From positions 1 to 64,000 of the forward strand of contig NZ_JASJEX010000004.1 in assembly GCF_030067705.1 (NCBI RefSeq): 64,000 bases of DNA, read 5' to 3'. Every line of letters begins with the position of its first letter. Position 1 is the stretch's first letter. This document shows positions 54,135-62,076 of this stretch, piece by piece. Origin of the DNA: Kribbibacterium absianum (lineage in GTDB: Bacteria > Actinomycetota > Coriobacteriia > Coriobacteriales > Atopobiaceae). The position numbers were made by a program, and so were the translations under genes. Below the pieces are notes generated by a model. That model was given only the letters and a program-made list of their open reading frames with translations. It was not told where the DNA came from and did no database searches.

Positions 54135-55664
54135 TCAGGCCGCGACGGACACCTCGGCGTGGAGCGTGAGCGGCCCATCGAGAGCCGCGGGGGCGAGCGA
54201 GATCGGCCCCTCGTGCTCGGCGCCCTCCTCTGAGGAACGGCGACCCTCGGCGTCAGGGAACCACGCAAGGGAGTCACAGAGGGAGAGGTCGAGCGAACCG
54301 CCATGGTTGCAGAGGTCGTCGGCGGCGTCGACGGCGCGGTTCTGCGCGACGACGCCGCCGGTGATCACGACGCACCCGGTGTTGAGGACGCCACCGCCCG
54401 TGACGGCCCGGTTGCCCTCCACCACGCCCGCGACGAGCATCATCTCGCCGCGGTCGTTCGCGATGCCTCCGCCCATCTGGGCCAGGTTCCCGGTGACGTC
54501 CGTGCCCGCGAGCTCCGTCTCGCCCTTGGCGTACACGCCGCCGCCGATGCCCTCGCACCCGTTGTCCTCGATGGTGCCGCCCGTGCCCTTTAGGCGCCCG
54601 TGGCGGCCGATGTACACGCCGCCGCCCGCGTACTGGGTGCTCATCGCAAAATTGCGGGCGATGGATCCGGAGCTCACGGCCAGGACGCCGTCGCCGTTGT
54701 AGATGCCGCCGCCATAGAGCGCCGCATTCTCGAGCACCTCGCCGCCGTCCACGGCAAGCGACCCGGATGCGTACACGCCTCCCCCGATGAACTGGGCCGC
54801 GTTGCCCTCGATCGCGCCACCGAGCAGCGACACGAGCGTGCGGCGCGGGTCGTCGCCCACCGCGTACACCCCTCCCCCGCAGTAGGCCGCGTTGTGAGAG
54901 ATCCGTCCGCCGGTCATAGTGAGGCGCGCCTCGCTGAGGTAGACCCCGCCGCCGTTGACGGCCGCCGTGCCGGTGAGGTTGTTGTCGAGGATGGCGCCGC
55001 CCTCCAACGAGAAGTGCGCCCCGTCGCGCACCTGCACGGCCGGGCTCGGCGCCTCGCCCAACCCCACGCACATGTTGTCGCGCACCTCGCCGCCGCGCAT
55101 CGTGAGACGGGCCCGGGCGCCCTCGACGCGGATCGCCGCGCCGCTGGCGGATGGGTCCTGGGCACGTCCGACGACCCATCCGCTCACTCGCGCGCCCTCC
55201 TCCAGGATCAGCTCGCCGGCCGTTTGGAACAGGCTCGCGCAGCCGGTGGCCTCGTCGGGCTCGGCGTCGGGGACGACCGCGGCCACGGCGCCACGGATGC
55301 ACAGGTGGGATCCCACTGCCCCGCAGGCAAAGGCGGCGCCCGTGAGCGCGGACCGCTGGCCCTCGAGCGTCCACGAGCCGCTGAATGTGACCGACGCGCC
55401 GACCGCCACGTCGAACTGCCGGCGCTGGGCCGAGCGGACCACGTGCACGTCGCGGCCCTCCACAATCACCGACGAGCCAAGCGGCACCGTCACGGTGCTC
55501 GTCTCGCGCACCGTTCCCTCGAGCACGAGCCACTGGGACCCGCCTTGCTCCACGATCGTGCGGAGCTCGTCCCAGTCCGCGACCACGCGGGGCTCCGTCG
55601 GCATCGCGTCCCGGGCGCCGACGCCCCGGTGCCGGGATGCCTCCCTTCTCGGTGCGCGTGCCAT
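54135..55664 (-). CDS. Predicted right-handed beta-helix protein with eight GGG(V/I)Y-type repeats
   Basis: A 509-residue repetitive protein. From about residue 230 to 460 there are eight GGGVY/GGGI repeats spaced 20-30 residues, with intervening GG(A/T/E)I and N-containing turns as in parallel beta-helix (pectate-lyase-like or chlamydial Pmp-like) proteins. There is no signal peptide, no transmembrane helix, and no sortase motif, which is odd for a protein of a fold that is usually secreted. The start at 55664 has GGGAGGG upstream. Function not known: adhesin-like, polysaccharide lyase-like or internal scaffold are all possible. It stands between family C repeats and the Gfo/Idh operon. Confidence 0.82.
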   Translation of the reverse strand: MARAPRREASRHRGVGARDAMPTEPRVVADWDELRTIVEQGGSQWLVLEGTVRETSTVTVPLGSSVIVEGRDVHVVRSAQRRQFDVAVGASVTFSGSWTLEGQRSALTGAAFACGAVGSHLCIRGAVAAVVPDAEPDEATGCASLFQTAGELILEEGARVSGWVVGRAQDPSASGAAIRVEGARARLTMRGGEVRDNMCVGLGEAPSPAVQVRDGAHFSLEGGAILDNNLTGTAAVNGGGVYLSEARLTMTGGRISHNAAYCGGGVYAVGDDPRRTLVSLLGGAIEGNAAQFIGGGVYASGSLAVDGGEVLENAALYGGGIYNGDGVLAVSSGSIARNFAMSTQYAGGGVYIGRHGRLKGTGGTIEDNGCEGIGGGVYAKGETELAGTDVTGNLAQMGGGIANDRGEMMLVAGVVEGNRAVTGGGVLNTGCVVITGGVVAQNRAVDAADDLCNHGGSLDLSLCDSLAWFPDAEGRRSSEEGAEHEGPISLAPAALDGPLTLHAEVSVAA

Positions 55665-55788
55665 CCTGTCCCTCCCTCATTTGATATCTACCCTTGTAGA
55701 TCTAAGATTCAGCACCCGTTAAGATTACAAGACAAACACTGAATCATATCGAGAGACATCAGTCGGTATACCAGCTACCTCCTACCCC

Positions 55789-56069
55789 GGACGCTTCGGA
55801 GAGAGCGAAATGTCCGCGGTTGGACGCTTCGGTCAAAGCGAAATGTCCACGCTCCAGCCAGGCGCAGCGTGGACAAACGGCTCTCTCCCGAGCGTCCGGG
55901 CGCGGTATCGCCTGCCACCCGTGGTCGGAACCCGACGGGCGCGGACTCATCGCCGGCGCCGGGCACACCCGTCAAAGCGAAATGTCCACGCTCCAGCCGA
56001 TCGGAGCGTGGACAAATGGCTCTCTCCCAAGCGTCCAGACGTGGACAAATGGCTCTCTCCCAAGCGTCC
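55789..56069. repeat. Family C repeats, composite locus C2
   Basis: Nested and tandem copies of the arm GGACGCTTCGG(AGAGA/TCAAA)GCG. Outer left arm 55789-55815, inner left arm from 55822, inner right arm ending at 55897. Then follow a 73-bp spacer, a second inner hairpin at 55971-56036 whose left end is truncated, and a lone right arm at 56043-56069. It ends 7 bp from the stop codon of the ABC exporter gene. Confidence 0.88.
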
Positions 56070-56076
56070 GGAGGCG

Positions 56077-57888
56077 TTAGTCGCAGTTGGCGAATTGAGC
56101 GTTATAGAGTTCCGCGTAGAAGCCGTTCCTCTCGAGCAGCTCCCCGTGCGTGCCCTTCTCGACCACGTTGCCGTCGCGCATCACGAGGATCAGGTCCGCG
56201 TTGCGGATCGTGCTCAAGCGGTGCGCCACCACGAAGCTCGTGCGCCCCTCCATCAGCCGGTCCATCGCCTCCTGGATCAACACCTCGGTACGGGTGTCCA
56301 CATTGCTCGTCGCCTCGTCCAGGATCAGCACCGGGCGGTCGGCCAGCACGGCGCGGGCGATTGTCAGCAGCTGCCGCTGGCCTTGGCTCACGTTGCTCGC
56401 CTCCTCGTTGATCCGGAAGTCGTAGCCGCCGGCCAGCGTGTGGATGAAGTGGTCGCACCGCGCGATCCTCGCGGCCTCCTCCACCTCCTCGTCGGTGGCG
56501 TCGAGGCGCCCGTAGCGGATGTTCTCGCGAATCGTGCCCTCGAAGAGCCACGTGTCCTGCAGCACCATCCCGAACTGCCCACGCAGCTCGCCCCGCTCGT
56601 AGTCGCGCACGTCCTCGCCGTCCACGAGCACGCGCCCGGAGCCCACGTCATAGAAGCGCATCATGAGCTTCATCAGCGTGGTCTTGCCGGCGCCAGTGGG
56701 CCCCACGATGGCGACCGTCTGGCCCGGCCTCACGTCGCACGAGAAGTCATGAATCACGGTCTGGCCGGGCAGGTAGCCAAAGTCGACGTCCTCGAACCGA
56801 ACCGCGCCCGGACGCGCCCCGGGCGTCTCGGGACGTGCGGGCTCCGACTCGCTCGGCGCGCCCAGGAACTCGAAGATGCGCTCGGCCGCCGCGGCCATGG
56901 CCTGGAGCTGTGCGGAGACGTTGGCCAGCTGGGTGATCGGCGACGTGAAGTTCTGCACGTACTGCATGAACGCCTGGATGTCGCCGATGGTGATCGACCC
57001 GCCCGCCGCGAGCCCGGCGCCCACGATGACCACGGCCGCGTAGCCCATGTTGGACACGAAGTTCATGAGCGGCTGCATGATGCCGCCATAGAACTGGCTC
57101 TTCCAAGCACTGTCGTACAGGTCGTCGTTGGCGCGGTCGAACTCCGTCGCGCTCTGCTCGCCGCGATCGAAGACCTGGATCACGGACTGGCCGCCGAAGT
57201 CCTCCTCGACGATGCCGTTGACCACGCCCAACTCGTTCTGCTGGGCCAAGAAGTAGCGCTGGGAGAAGCGCACGACGACGAGCACGATCACGAGGGCCAC
57301 CGGCAGCGTGAGCAGCGTCACGCCGGCCAGGACCGGGCTGATGGCGAACATCATGACCGTGACGCCGATGACCTGGGTGACGCACGTGATCACCTGCGTG
57401 ATGGCCTGGTTCAGCGACTGGCCGAGCGTGTCGACGTCGTTCGTGATGCGGGAGAGCACGTCGCCCTTGGAGTGGGTCTCGAAGTAGCCCATCGGCACCT
57501 CGGCGATCTTGGCCGCGATGTCGGCCCGCAGGCGGAAGGTGATCCTCTGGGTCACCCCGGTCATGATGAGCCCTTGCACGAACTGCGCGCCGCAGCTGCA
57601 CACGTACAGGCCGACGAGCACGAGCAGCACGCGGGCGATGCCGTCGAAGTCGATGCCGCCCGTCCCCTGCACCATGTTCACGAGGCCGTCGAAGAGGAGC
57701 GTCGTGGCCTGGCCGAGGATGTCCGGGCCGAGCACGCTGAGCACGACGGACACGATGGCGAACGCGAGCGAGAAGCAGATGCCCACAAGGTGCGGCCTGA
57801 CGTAGCCAAGCAGCGCGGCCATCGTGCCCTTGAAGTCCTTTGCCTTTTCTGTCGTGCGGCGACGGCCGCCAGGTCCCATCGGCGGCAT
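56077..57888 (-). CDS. ABC exporter half-transporter (MdlB-like)
   Basis: A 603-residue membrane-ATPase half-transporter. Six hydrophobic segments occupy about 30-330. The ATPase has Walker A GPTGAGKTTLMK, signature NVSQGQRQLL and Walker B PVLILDEATSNVD. The signature begins VSQGQ in place of LSGGQ, a frequent variant in the second half of heterodimers. It begins one base into the stop of the partner gene (TGATG), so the two are co-translated and should form a heterodimer. It is probably a multidrug or peptide exporter under the MarR regulator. Confidence 0.93.
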   Translation of the reverse strand: MPPMGPGGRRRTTEKAKDFKGTMAALLGYVRPHLVGICFSLAFAIVSVVLSVLGPDILGQATTLLFDGLVNMVQGTGGIDFDGIARVLLVLVGLYVCSCGAQFVQGLIMTGVTQRITFRLRADIAAKIAEVPMGYFETHSKGDVLSRITNDVDTLGQSLNQAITQVITCVTQVIGVTVMMFAISPVLAGVTLLTLPVALVIVLVVVRFSQRYFLAQQNELGVVNGIVEEDFGGQSVIQVFDRGEQSATEFDRANDDLYDSAWKSQFYGGIMQPLMNFVSNMGYAAVVIVGAGLAAGGSITIGDIQAFMQYVQNFTSPITQLANVSAQLQAMAAAAERIFEFLGAPSESEPARPETPGARPGAVRFEDVDFGYLPGQTVIHDFSCDVRPGQTVAIVGPTGAGKTTLMKLMMRFYDVGSGRVLVDGEDVRDYERGELRGQFGMVLQDTWLFEGTIRENIRYGRLDATDEEVEEAARIARCDHFIHTLAGGYDFRINEEASNVSQGQRQLLTIARAVLADRPVLILDEATSNVDTRTEVLIQEAMDRLMEGRTSFVVAHRLSTIRNADLILVMRDGNVVEKGTHGELLERNGFYAELYNAQFANCD

Positions 57889-60323
57889 CAGCGCTCGCCT
57901 CCCTTCGTGCGAGAACCGTTCGCAGCGAAGCCGTCCTCCAAGAGGGCCACCTCGCTGTCAATGGCCTCGTCCAGCTTCCGCGCAGGCCTGCCGAGCATAC
58001 GGTCCACGTCCTCCTCCGTGAGGCCCAGCTCCTGCGCCGAGAGCTGCGACGTCGCGATCTCCAGGTACGTCGGGCAGGAGCGCAACAGCTCCTCGTGGGT
58101 GCCCTGGCCGGCCACGTGGCCCTGGTCGAGCACGAGGATCTCGTCGGCGTCCATGATCGTGGCAACGCGCTGGGCCACCACGACCACCGCGCACTCGGGG
58201 TAGTCGTGCTTGAGGGCCGCGCGCAGGGCCGCGTCCGTCTTGTAGTCGAGCGCCGAGAACGAGTCGTCGAAGACGAGCACCTCGGGGTCCTTGGCCAGGG
58301 CGCGCGCGATGGACAGGCGCTGGCGCTGGCCACCGGACACGTTGGACCCCTTTTGCGCGATGGCGCCCTGGTAGCCGCCGTCCTTCTCGGCGATGAAGTC
58401 CGCCGCCTGCGCGGCGCCGGCGGCCTTCTCCATGGCCTGGTCCGAGATGTTAGCGCTCGCGAACTTGATGTTCTCCTCGACGGTCCCCGAGAAGAGCAGC
58501 CCCTGCTGCGGCACGTAGCCCACGCGGCTGCGGAGGTCCTGGAGCGCCATGTCCTTCACGTTGACGCCGTCGAGCGTGACGGCGCCCTTTGTGGCGTCGT
58601 AGAGCCGAGGGATCAGCTGCACGAGCGTCGACTTGCCGGAGCCGGTCGAGCCGATGATGGCGACGCGCTTGCCGGGCGTGGTCGTGAAGGAGACGCCCTC
58701 CACCACGGGGTCGGTCGCGTCCGGGTAGGTGAACGTGACGTCGTCGAACGCCAGCTCGCCGTGAACGCCGGGCGCGGGCGTCTTGGGGTCCTCGGGGTCG
58801 GTGATGGAGACCTTGCAGTCGAGGACGTCGGAAATGCGCTCGGCGGACACCATCGCGCGCGGCAGCATCACGGAGACCATGGCAAGGATCATGAAGGCCA
58901 TCACGATCTGCATCGTGTAGGTGATGAACGCCATCATCGTGCCCACCTGCAGGTTGCCGTTCTCGATTCCGCTCGCGCCGAACCACACGATCGAGGCGAC
59001 GATCAGGTTCATCACCAGGGTGATAGCCGGCATCGCGAAGGACATCGCGCGGTTCACGAAAAGCTGCGTGTCCATGAGCTCGGTGTTGGCCTGTTTGAAG
59101 CGTCCCTTCTCGTAGTCCTCGCGGCCGAAGGCGCGGATCGGCATGATGCCGTCGAGCATCTCACGGGCGACGAGGTTCACACGGTCCACGAGCGACTGCA
59201 TCCTCTGGAACTTGGGCAGCGTGAAGCCGAGCAGGAGCCCCATGACGGCGCAGATCACGAGGATCGCCACACCGATGATCCACTCGAGGCCCGTGTGTGT
59301 GGCCGTCACGCGGAGGAACGCGACGATGCCCATGATCGGCGCGAGCATCACCATGCGCATCGACATCACGCAGATCTGCTGCACCTGCGTGACGTCGTTG
59401 GTGCACCGCGTGATCAGCGACGCCTGGCTGAACTGGTTGACCTCGGCGGGCGACAGCCGCATGACCTTCTTGAACAGCCGCGAGCGGGTGTCCCTCGCGA
59501 TGGCCGCGGCGGCGCGGCTGGCGACCAGGCCGTCGACGACGGTGGTGACGAGCGTGCCCGCGCAGATCAGGAACATGATGAACGCGATGTGGTTGAGGTA
59601 GTCGGAGCGCACCTGGTCGAGGTCGATGCCCTGGGCCTCGTACTCCTGCTTCACATAGTCCACGGCGCGCTGGTCGATGATCGTGCCGCCGGTTGAGCCC
59701 ATGGCGTCGGCCATGTTGTCGGCGGACTCCACGAGTTGGTCGCGCGTCACGAGGCCGGAGTCATAGAGGGCGCGGACGGTGTCGAGGGTGATCTTGCCGT
59801 CCTTTTGGGCCTTTTGCATGGCCTCCATGGCAGCCAGCTGCTTGGGGCCCGCTTGGGCCACTGCGGCAGCCTGGGGGTTCGCTGCCTGCGCGGCACCTGC
59901 GGCCGGGGCAGCCTGAGCGCCGGACCCGAGCAGGTCCGTGTCCATCTGGTCCGTGGAGATGCCCTGCTCAAGGGCCAGAACCACGCATTCCGGCAACCCG
60001 AGCGCAGAGCCCACAGCGCCGTCGCTCGCGGCCTCCTCGTCCGTGCCGGTGTAGGTGCGGATGCCCTCAGCGTCCGGTGCGGAGTAGGCCGCGTCTACGG
60101 TCTTCCAGTCATTGTCGCTCATGAACATGGAAAGGTCGTCCAGCGCGTCGGCGCTGACGGTCTCGGGCGTGGGGCTCTCGATGCCGCCCTGTTGGAGACC
60201 GACGTCGACGATGTCGCTCATGTAGGTGGGCAGCGACAGCGTGAGGTTCGCCTGGACGATCAACAACGTGACGCAGACGACCCACGCAAAGACGTGCCCC
60301 TGGTAAAAGCGAAGCAGCTTCAC
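57888..60323 (-). CDS. ABC exporter half-transporter (MdlA-like) with a large external loop
   Basis: An 811-residue half-transporter, about 200 residues longer than usual. The extra sequence lies at about 45-240 between membrane helices 1 and 2, on the outer face, and is rich in Ala, Gln, Asp and Gly. The ATPase has Walker A GSTGSGKSTLVQ, signature NVSGGQRQRLS and Walker B VLVFDDSFSALD. The Asp after Walker B (DD instead of DE) means this site is likely degenerate, which is common in heterodimeric exporters. It overlaps the MarR gene by 4 bp (ATGA). Confidence 0.92.
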   Translation of the reverse strand: MKLLRFYQGHVFAWVVCVTLLIVQANLTLSLPTYMSDIVDVGLQQGGIESPTPETVSADALDDLSMFMSDNDWKTVDAAYSAPDAEGIRTYTGTDEEAASDGAVGSALGLPECVVLALEQGISTDQMDTDLLGSGAQAAPAAGAAQAANPQAAAVAQAGPKQLAAMEAMQKAQKDGKITLDTVRALYDSGLVTRDQLVESADNMADAMGSTGGTIIDQRAVDYVKQEYEAQGIDLDQVRSDYLNHIAFIMFLICAGTLVTTVVDGLVASRAAAAIARDTRSRLFKKVMRLSPAEVNQFSQASLITRCTNDVTQVQQICVMSMRMVMLAPIMGIVAFLRVTATHTGLEWIIGVAILVICAVMGLLLGFTLPKFQRMQSLVDRVNLVAREMLDGIMPIRAFGREDYEKGRFKQANTELMDTQLFVNRAMSFAMPAITLVMNLIVASIVWFGASGIENGNLQVGTMMAFITYTMQIVMAFMILAMVSVMLPRAMVSAERISDVLDCKVSITDPEDPKTPAPGVHGELAFDDVTFTYPDATDPVVEGVSFTTTPGKRVAIIGSTGSGKSTLVQLIPRLYDATKGAVTLDGVNVKDMALQDLRSRVGYVPQQGLLFSGTVEENIKFASANISDQAMEKAAGAAQAADFIAEKDGGYQGAIAQKGSNVSGGQRQRLSIARALAKDPEVLVFDDSFSALDYKTDAALRAALKHDYPECAVVVVAQRVATIMDADEILVLDQGHVAGQGTHEELLRSCPTYLEIATSQLSAQELGLTEEDVDRMLGRPARKLDEAIDSEVALLEDGFAANGSRTKGGER

Positions 60324-60922
60324 TGATGATCCTCCTCGGATTGCTGAGACGCAAGCGCTTCCGCAGTGGAAGCGCCATGACGCTGCTCAATCACGTCGAG
60401 CATGCGGTCGAGGATGCGCACGAGCTCCCGGGAGTCCTCTTCGCCCAGGTCCCACAGGAAGTCCGCAACGACGCCACGGACGAAGTCCATCTTGTCCTCG
60501 GCGAACTCGCGTCCGGTGGCGGTGAGGGCGATGGTCACTTTGCGGCGGTCCTTGTGGCGGTGGCTGCGCTCGATGACGCCCTTCTCTTCGAGGGCCGTGC
60601 AGATGTTTGATACGCGCGCGCCGGACAGGCCGGTGGCTTCGCGAAGCTCGGTGGCAGTTGCCTCACCGCCGCTTGCGACGAGGTGGCTCAGGACGGCCAT
60701 GGACCCGCGCAGGTTGTCCTGCAGTTGGCGGCGCTCGCGCGAGCTCAGGCCCGGTCGGTCATCGACGGGCAACAAGGGCACCTCGTCCGGGACGGGTCGC
60801 GGGGCACCGCCCACGGCCAGGCGGCTCATGACCGAGGCGAGCCGGTCCGCCAGTGAGTAGTACAGCTCCGGGACGTCCTCGCGAATCCTGTGATGGCAGC
60901 GCGCGTCGTCATCCATGTGCAT
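60320..60922 (-). CDS. MarR family transcriptional regulator
   Basis: A 200-residue winged-helix regulator. ATELREATGLSGARVSNICTALEEKGVIER in pieces is the recognition helix region (about 95-120) and the HKDRRKVTIALTATGREF wing is typical of MarR. A longer N-terminal stretch (about 70 residues) than usual precedes it. It leads the operon with the two ABC exporter genes and presumably represses it until a ligand binds. Start at 60922 with GAGGAG; an ATG two codons later is an alternative. Confidence 0.92.
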   Translation of the reverse strand: MHMDDDARCHHRIREDVPELYYSLADRLASVMSRLAVGGAPRPVPDEVPLLPVDDRPGLSSRERRQLQDNLRGSMAVLSHLVASGGEATATELREATGLSGARVSNICTALEEKGVIERSHRHKDRRKVTIALTATGREFAEDKMDFVRGVVADFLWDLGEEDSRELVRILDRMLDVIEQRHGASTAEALASQQSEEDHQ

Positions 60923-60930
60923 CGCTCCTC

Positions 60931-60950
60931 GAACTTGGTTCTATCCGAAC
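60931..60950 (-). promoter_or_regulatory. Candidate MarR operator
   Basis: Interlaced half-sites GAAC, GTTC and GAAC, that is GAAC-n3-GTTC and GTTC-n5-GAAC on the coding strand, lie 8-28 bp upstream of the marR start codon. MarR proteins usually bind such palindromes over their own promoter. Inferred. Confidence 0.4.
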
Positions 60951-61040
60951 TTTTTTGATCAGCACCCATCCTACCCCTAAACCAAGGGACGAGTCGTGAA
61001 TCGTTCGGGTGTAACCCAGTTCGCGCACAACCTAACCGTT

Positions 61041-61182
61041 GGACGCTTCGGAGAGAACGAAATGTCCACGGTTGGACGCTTCGGTCAAAGCGATTTGTCC
61101 ACGCTCCAGCCGATCGGAGCGTGGACAAACGGCTCTCTCCGAAGCGTCCAGGTGCGGACAAACGGCTCTCTCCCAAGCGTCC
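61041..61182. repeat. Family C repeat, nested double palindrome C3
   Basis: A symmetrical 142-bp structure. Outer left arm 61041-61067 and outer right arm 61156-61182 (27 bp each) enclose an inner left arm 61074-61107 and inner right arm 61116-61149 (34 bp each) around an 8-bp centre. Spacers of 6 bp separate the outer and inner arms on each side. All four arms share GGACGCTT...TGTCC. It can form two-layer hairpins or a cruciform. It lies 119 bp upstream of marR. Confidence 0.92.
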
Positions 61183-61210
61183 AGGGGTGCGATAACGATG
61201 CCGAAAGCCA

Positions 61211-61237
61211 AAACAAAACCCCTCCATCGGAGGGGTT
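61211..61237 (-). terminator. Rho-independent terminator after tRNA-Lys
   Basis: AACCCCTCC at 61217-61225 pairs with GGAGGGGTT at 61229-61237, followed on the minus strand by TTTTGTTTT. Confidence 0.9.
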
Positions 61238-61252
61238 CGCATGAGAGTCAAA

Positions 61253-61328
61253 TGGTGGACCGTCAGGGGTTCGAACCCTGGACCTTGGGATTAAGAGTCC
61301 CCTGCTCTACCAGCTGAGCTAACGGTCC
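61253..61328 (-). tRNA. tRNA-Lys, anticodon CTT
   Basis: Acceptor GGACCGT/ACGGTCC, anticodon loop CTCTTAA giving CTT, T-loop TTCGAAC, discriminator A, encoded CCA at 61253-61255. Confidence 0.97.
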
Positions 61329-61351
61329 GTGCTATGTGCGCACAAGCAGAA

Positions 61352-61428
61352 TGGGGTGGGCGAAGGGGCTCGAACCCTCGACCTACGGAGCCACAGTCCG
61401 TCGCTCTGCCAACTGAGCTACGCCCACC
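61352..61428 (-). tRNA. tRNA-His, anticodon GTG
   Basis: Acceptor GTGGGCG/CGCCCAC with an extra G-1 (61428) facing C73, the hallmark of tRNA-His. Anticodon loop CTGTGGC gives GTG. CCA is encoded at 61352-61354. It lies 23 bp upstream of tRNA-Lys, so the two are probably co-transcribed. Confidence 0.96.
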
Positions 61429-61636
61429 ATCTCCCACCGATGCGGTGCGAGGGATATTGTGCGACAACGCCCTCGGGGTTTGCAAGCACGAATTCCGACT
61501 TTTTCAAGAAGCTGCCTTTCAGGTGCCCGCCTAGCCCGGAAGCGACCCTCTCGTCTGTCAGCACGCACCACCGGGAGCCATACGATGCCACCGTGCGCCG
61601 GCCCTCCCCGCTTGGTCTACACTCGTTGCTGCACAA

Positions 61637-61712
61637 GCGCCTGTAGCTCAGGGGACAGAGCACCGGTCTTCTAAACCGCTGGTCGCGCGTTCGAATCGCG
61701 CCAGGCGCACCA
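61637..61712 (+). tRNA. tRNA-Arg, anticodon TCT
   Basis: Acceptor GCGCCTG/CAGGCGC, anticodon loop CTTCTAA giving TCT (reads AGA), T-loop TTCGAAT, discriminator A and encoded CCA at 61710-61712. Confidence 0.97.
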
Positions 61713-61723
61713 CAGATACGAGA

Positions 61724-61756
61724 GGCCAGGTGGCGGAGGTGCCACTTGGCCTTCTT
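61724..61756 (+). terminator. Rho-independent terminator after tRNA-Arg(TCT)
   Basis: GGCCAGGTGGC at 61724-61734 pairs with GCCACTTGGCC at 61741-61751 (one G-U pair) followed by TTCTT. Confidence 0.8.
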
Positions 61757-61802
61757 CGTACGCACGGCTCAGCCACGCCCGGCACATCGCCCCGCTGCGA
61801 CA

Positions 61803-61980
61803 TTTGCGGAGAAACGTTTCCGCGCAAACCATTGCGGAGAACCGGTTCCCCGCAACGACAAACGCCAGGTCGGCATGGCTGGGAGGCCACTTCTCGCCCC
61901 GTTTCCCCGCAAAGACCCGCCACATTTTGCGGGCAAACGTTTCCCCACATCCCCCGTTTGCGGGCAAACGTCTCCGCGCA
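61803..61980. repeat. Family D cluster of 24-26 bp palindromes
   Basis: Four copies and one half of a palindrome with consensus TTTGCGGGGAAAC plus its reverse complement. D1 61803-61828, D2 61832-61855 (AACCGGTT core), D3 half 61900-61913, D4 61925-61949, D5 61957-61980. They fill most of the convergent gap between tRNA-Arg(TCT) and asd. No gene is present between them. Confidence 0.88.
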
Positions 61981-62021
61981 TCCCCACGGCCACGAGTCCG
62001 GTCCGGCGCCGACCCGCCAAC

Positions 62022-62049
62022 AAAAAGGCGGCCGCACCATGCGACCGCC
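62022..62049 (-). terminator. Rho-independent terminator of the lysC-asd operon
   Basis: GGCGGCCGC at 62027-62035 pairs with GCGACCGCC at 62041-62049 (one G-U pair on the RNA), followed on the minus strand by TTTTT, 28 bp after the asd stop codon. Confidence 0.9.
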
Positions 62050-62076
62050 CATGCACTCCTGCCGCACCCTCGCCTG

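Noticed and set aside
55789-56069. Family C array considered as a CRISPR
   Set aside because: The repeats are palindromic and nested with 6-8 bp gaps, not regularly spaced direct repeats with unique spacers, and no cas genes are near.
61253-62076. tRNA cluster as the attachment site of a prophage or genomic island
   Set aside because: No integrase, no direct repeat of a tRNA 3' end, and housekeeping genes (asd, lysC) lie directly beside it.
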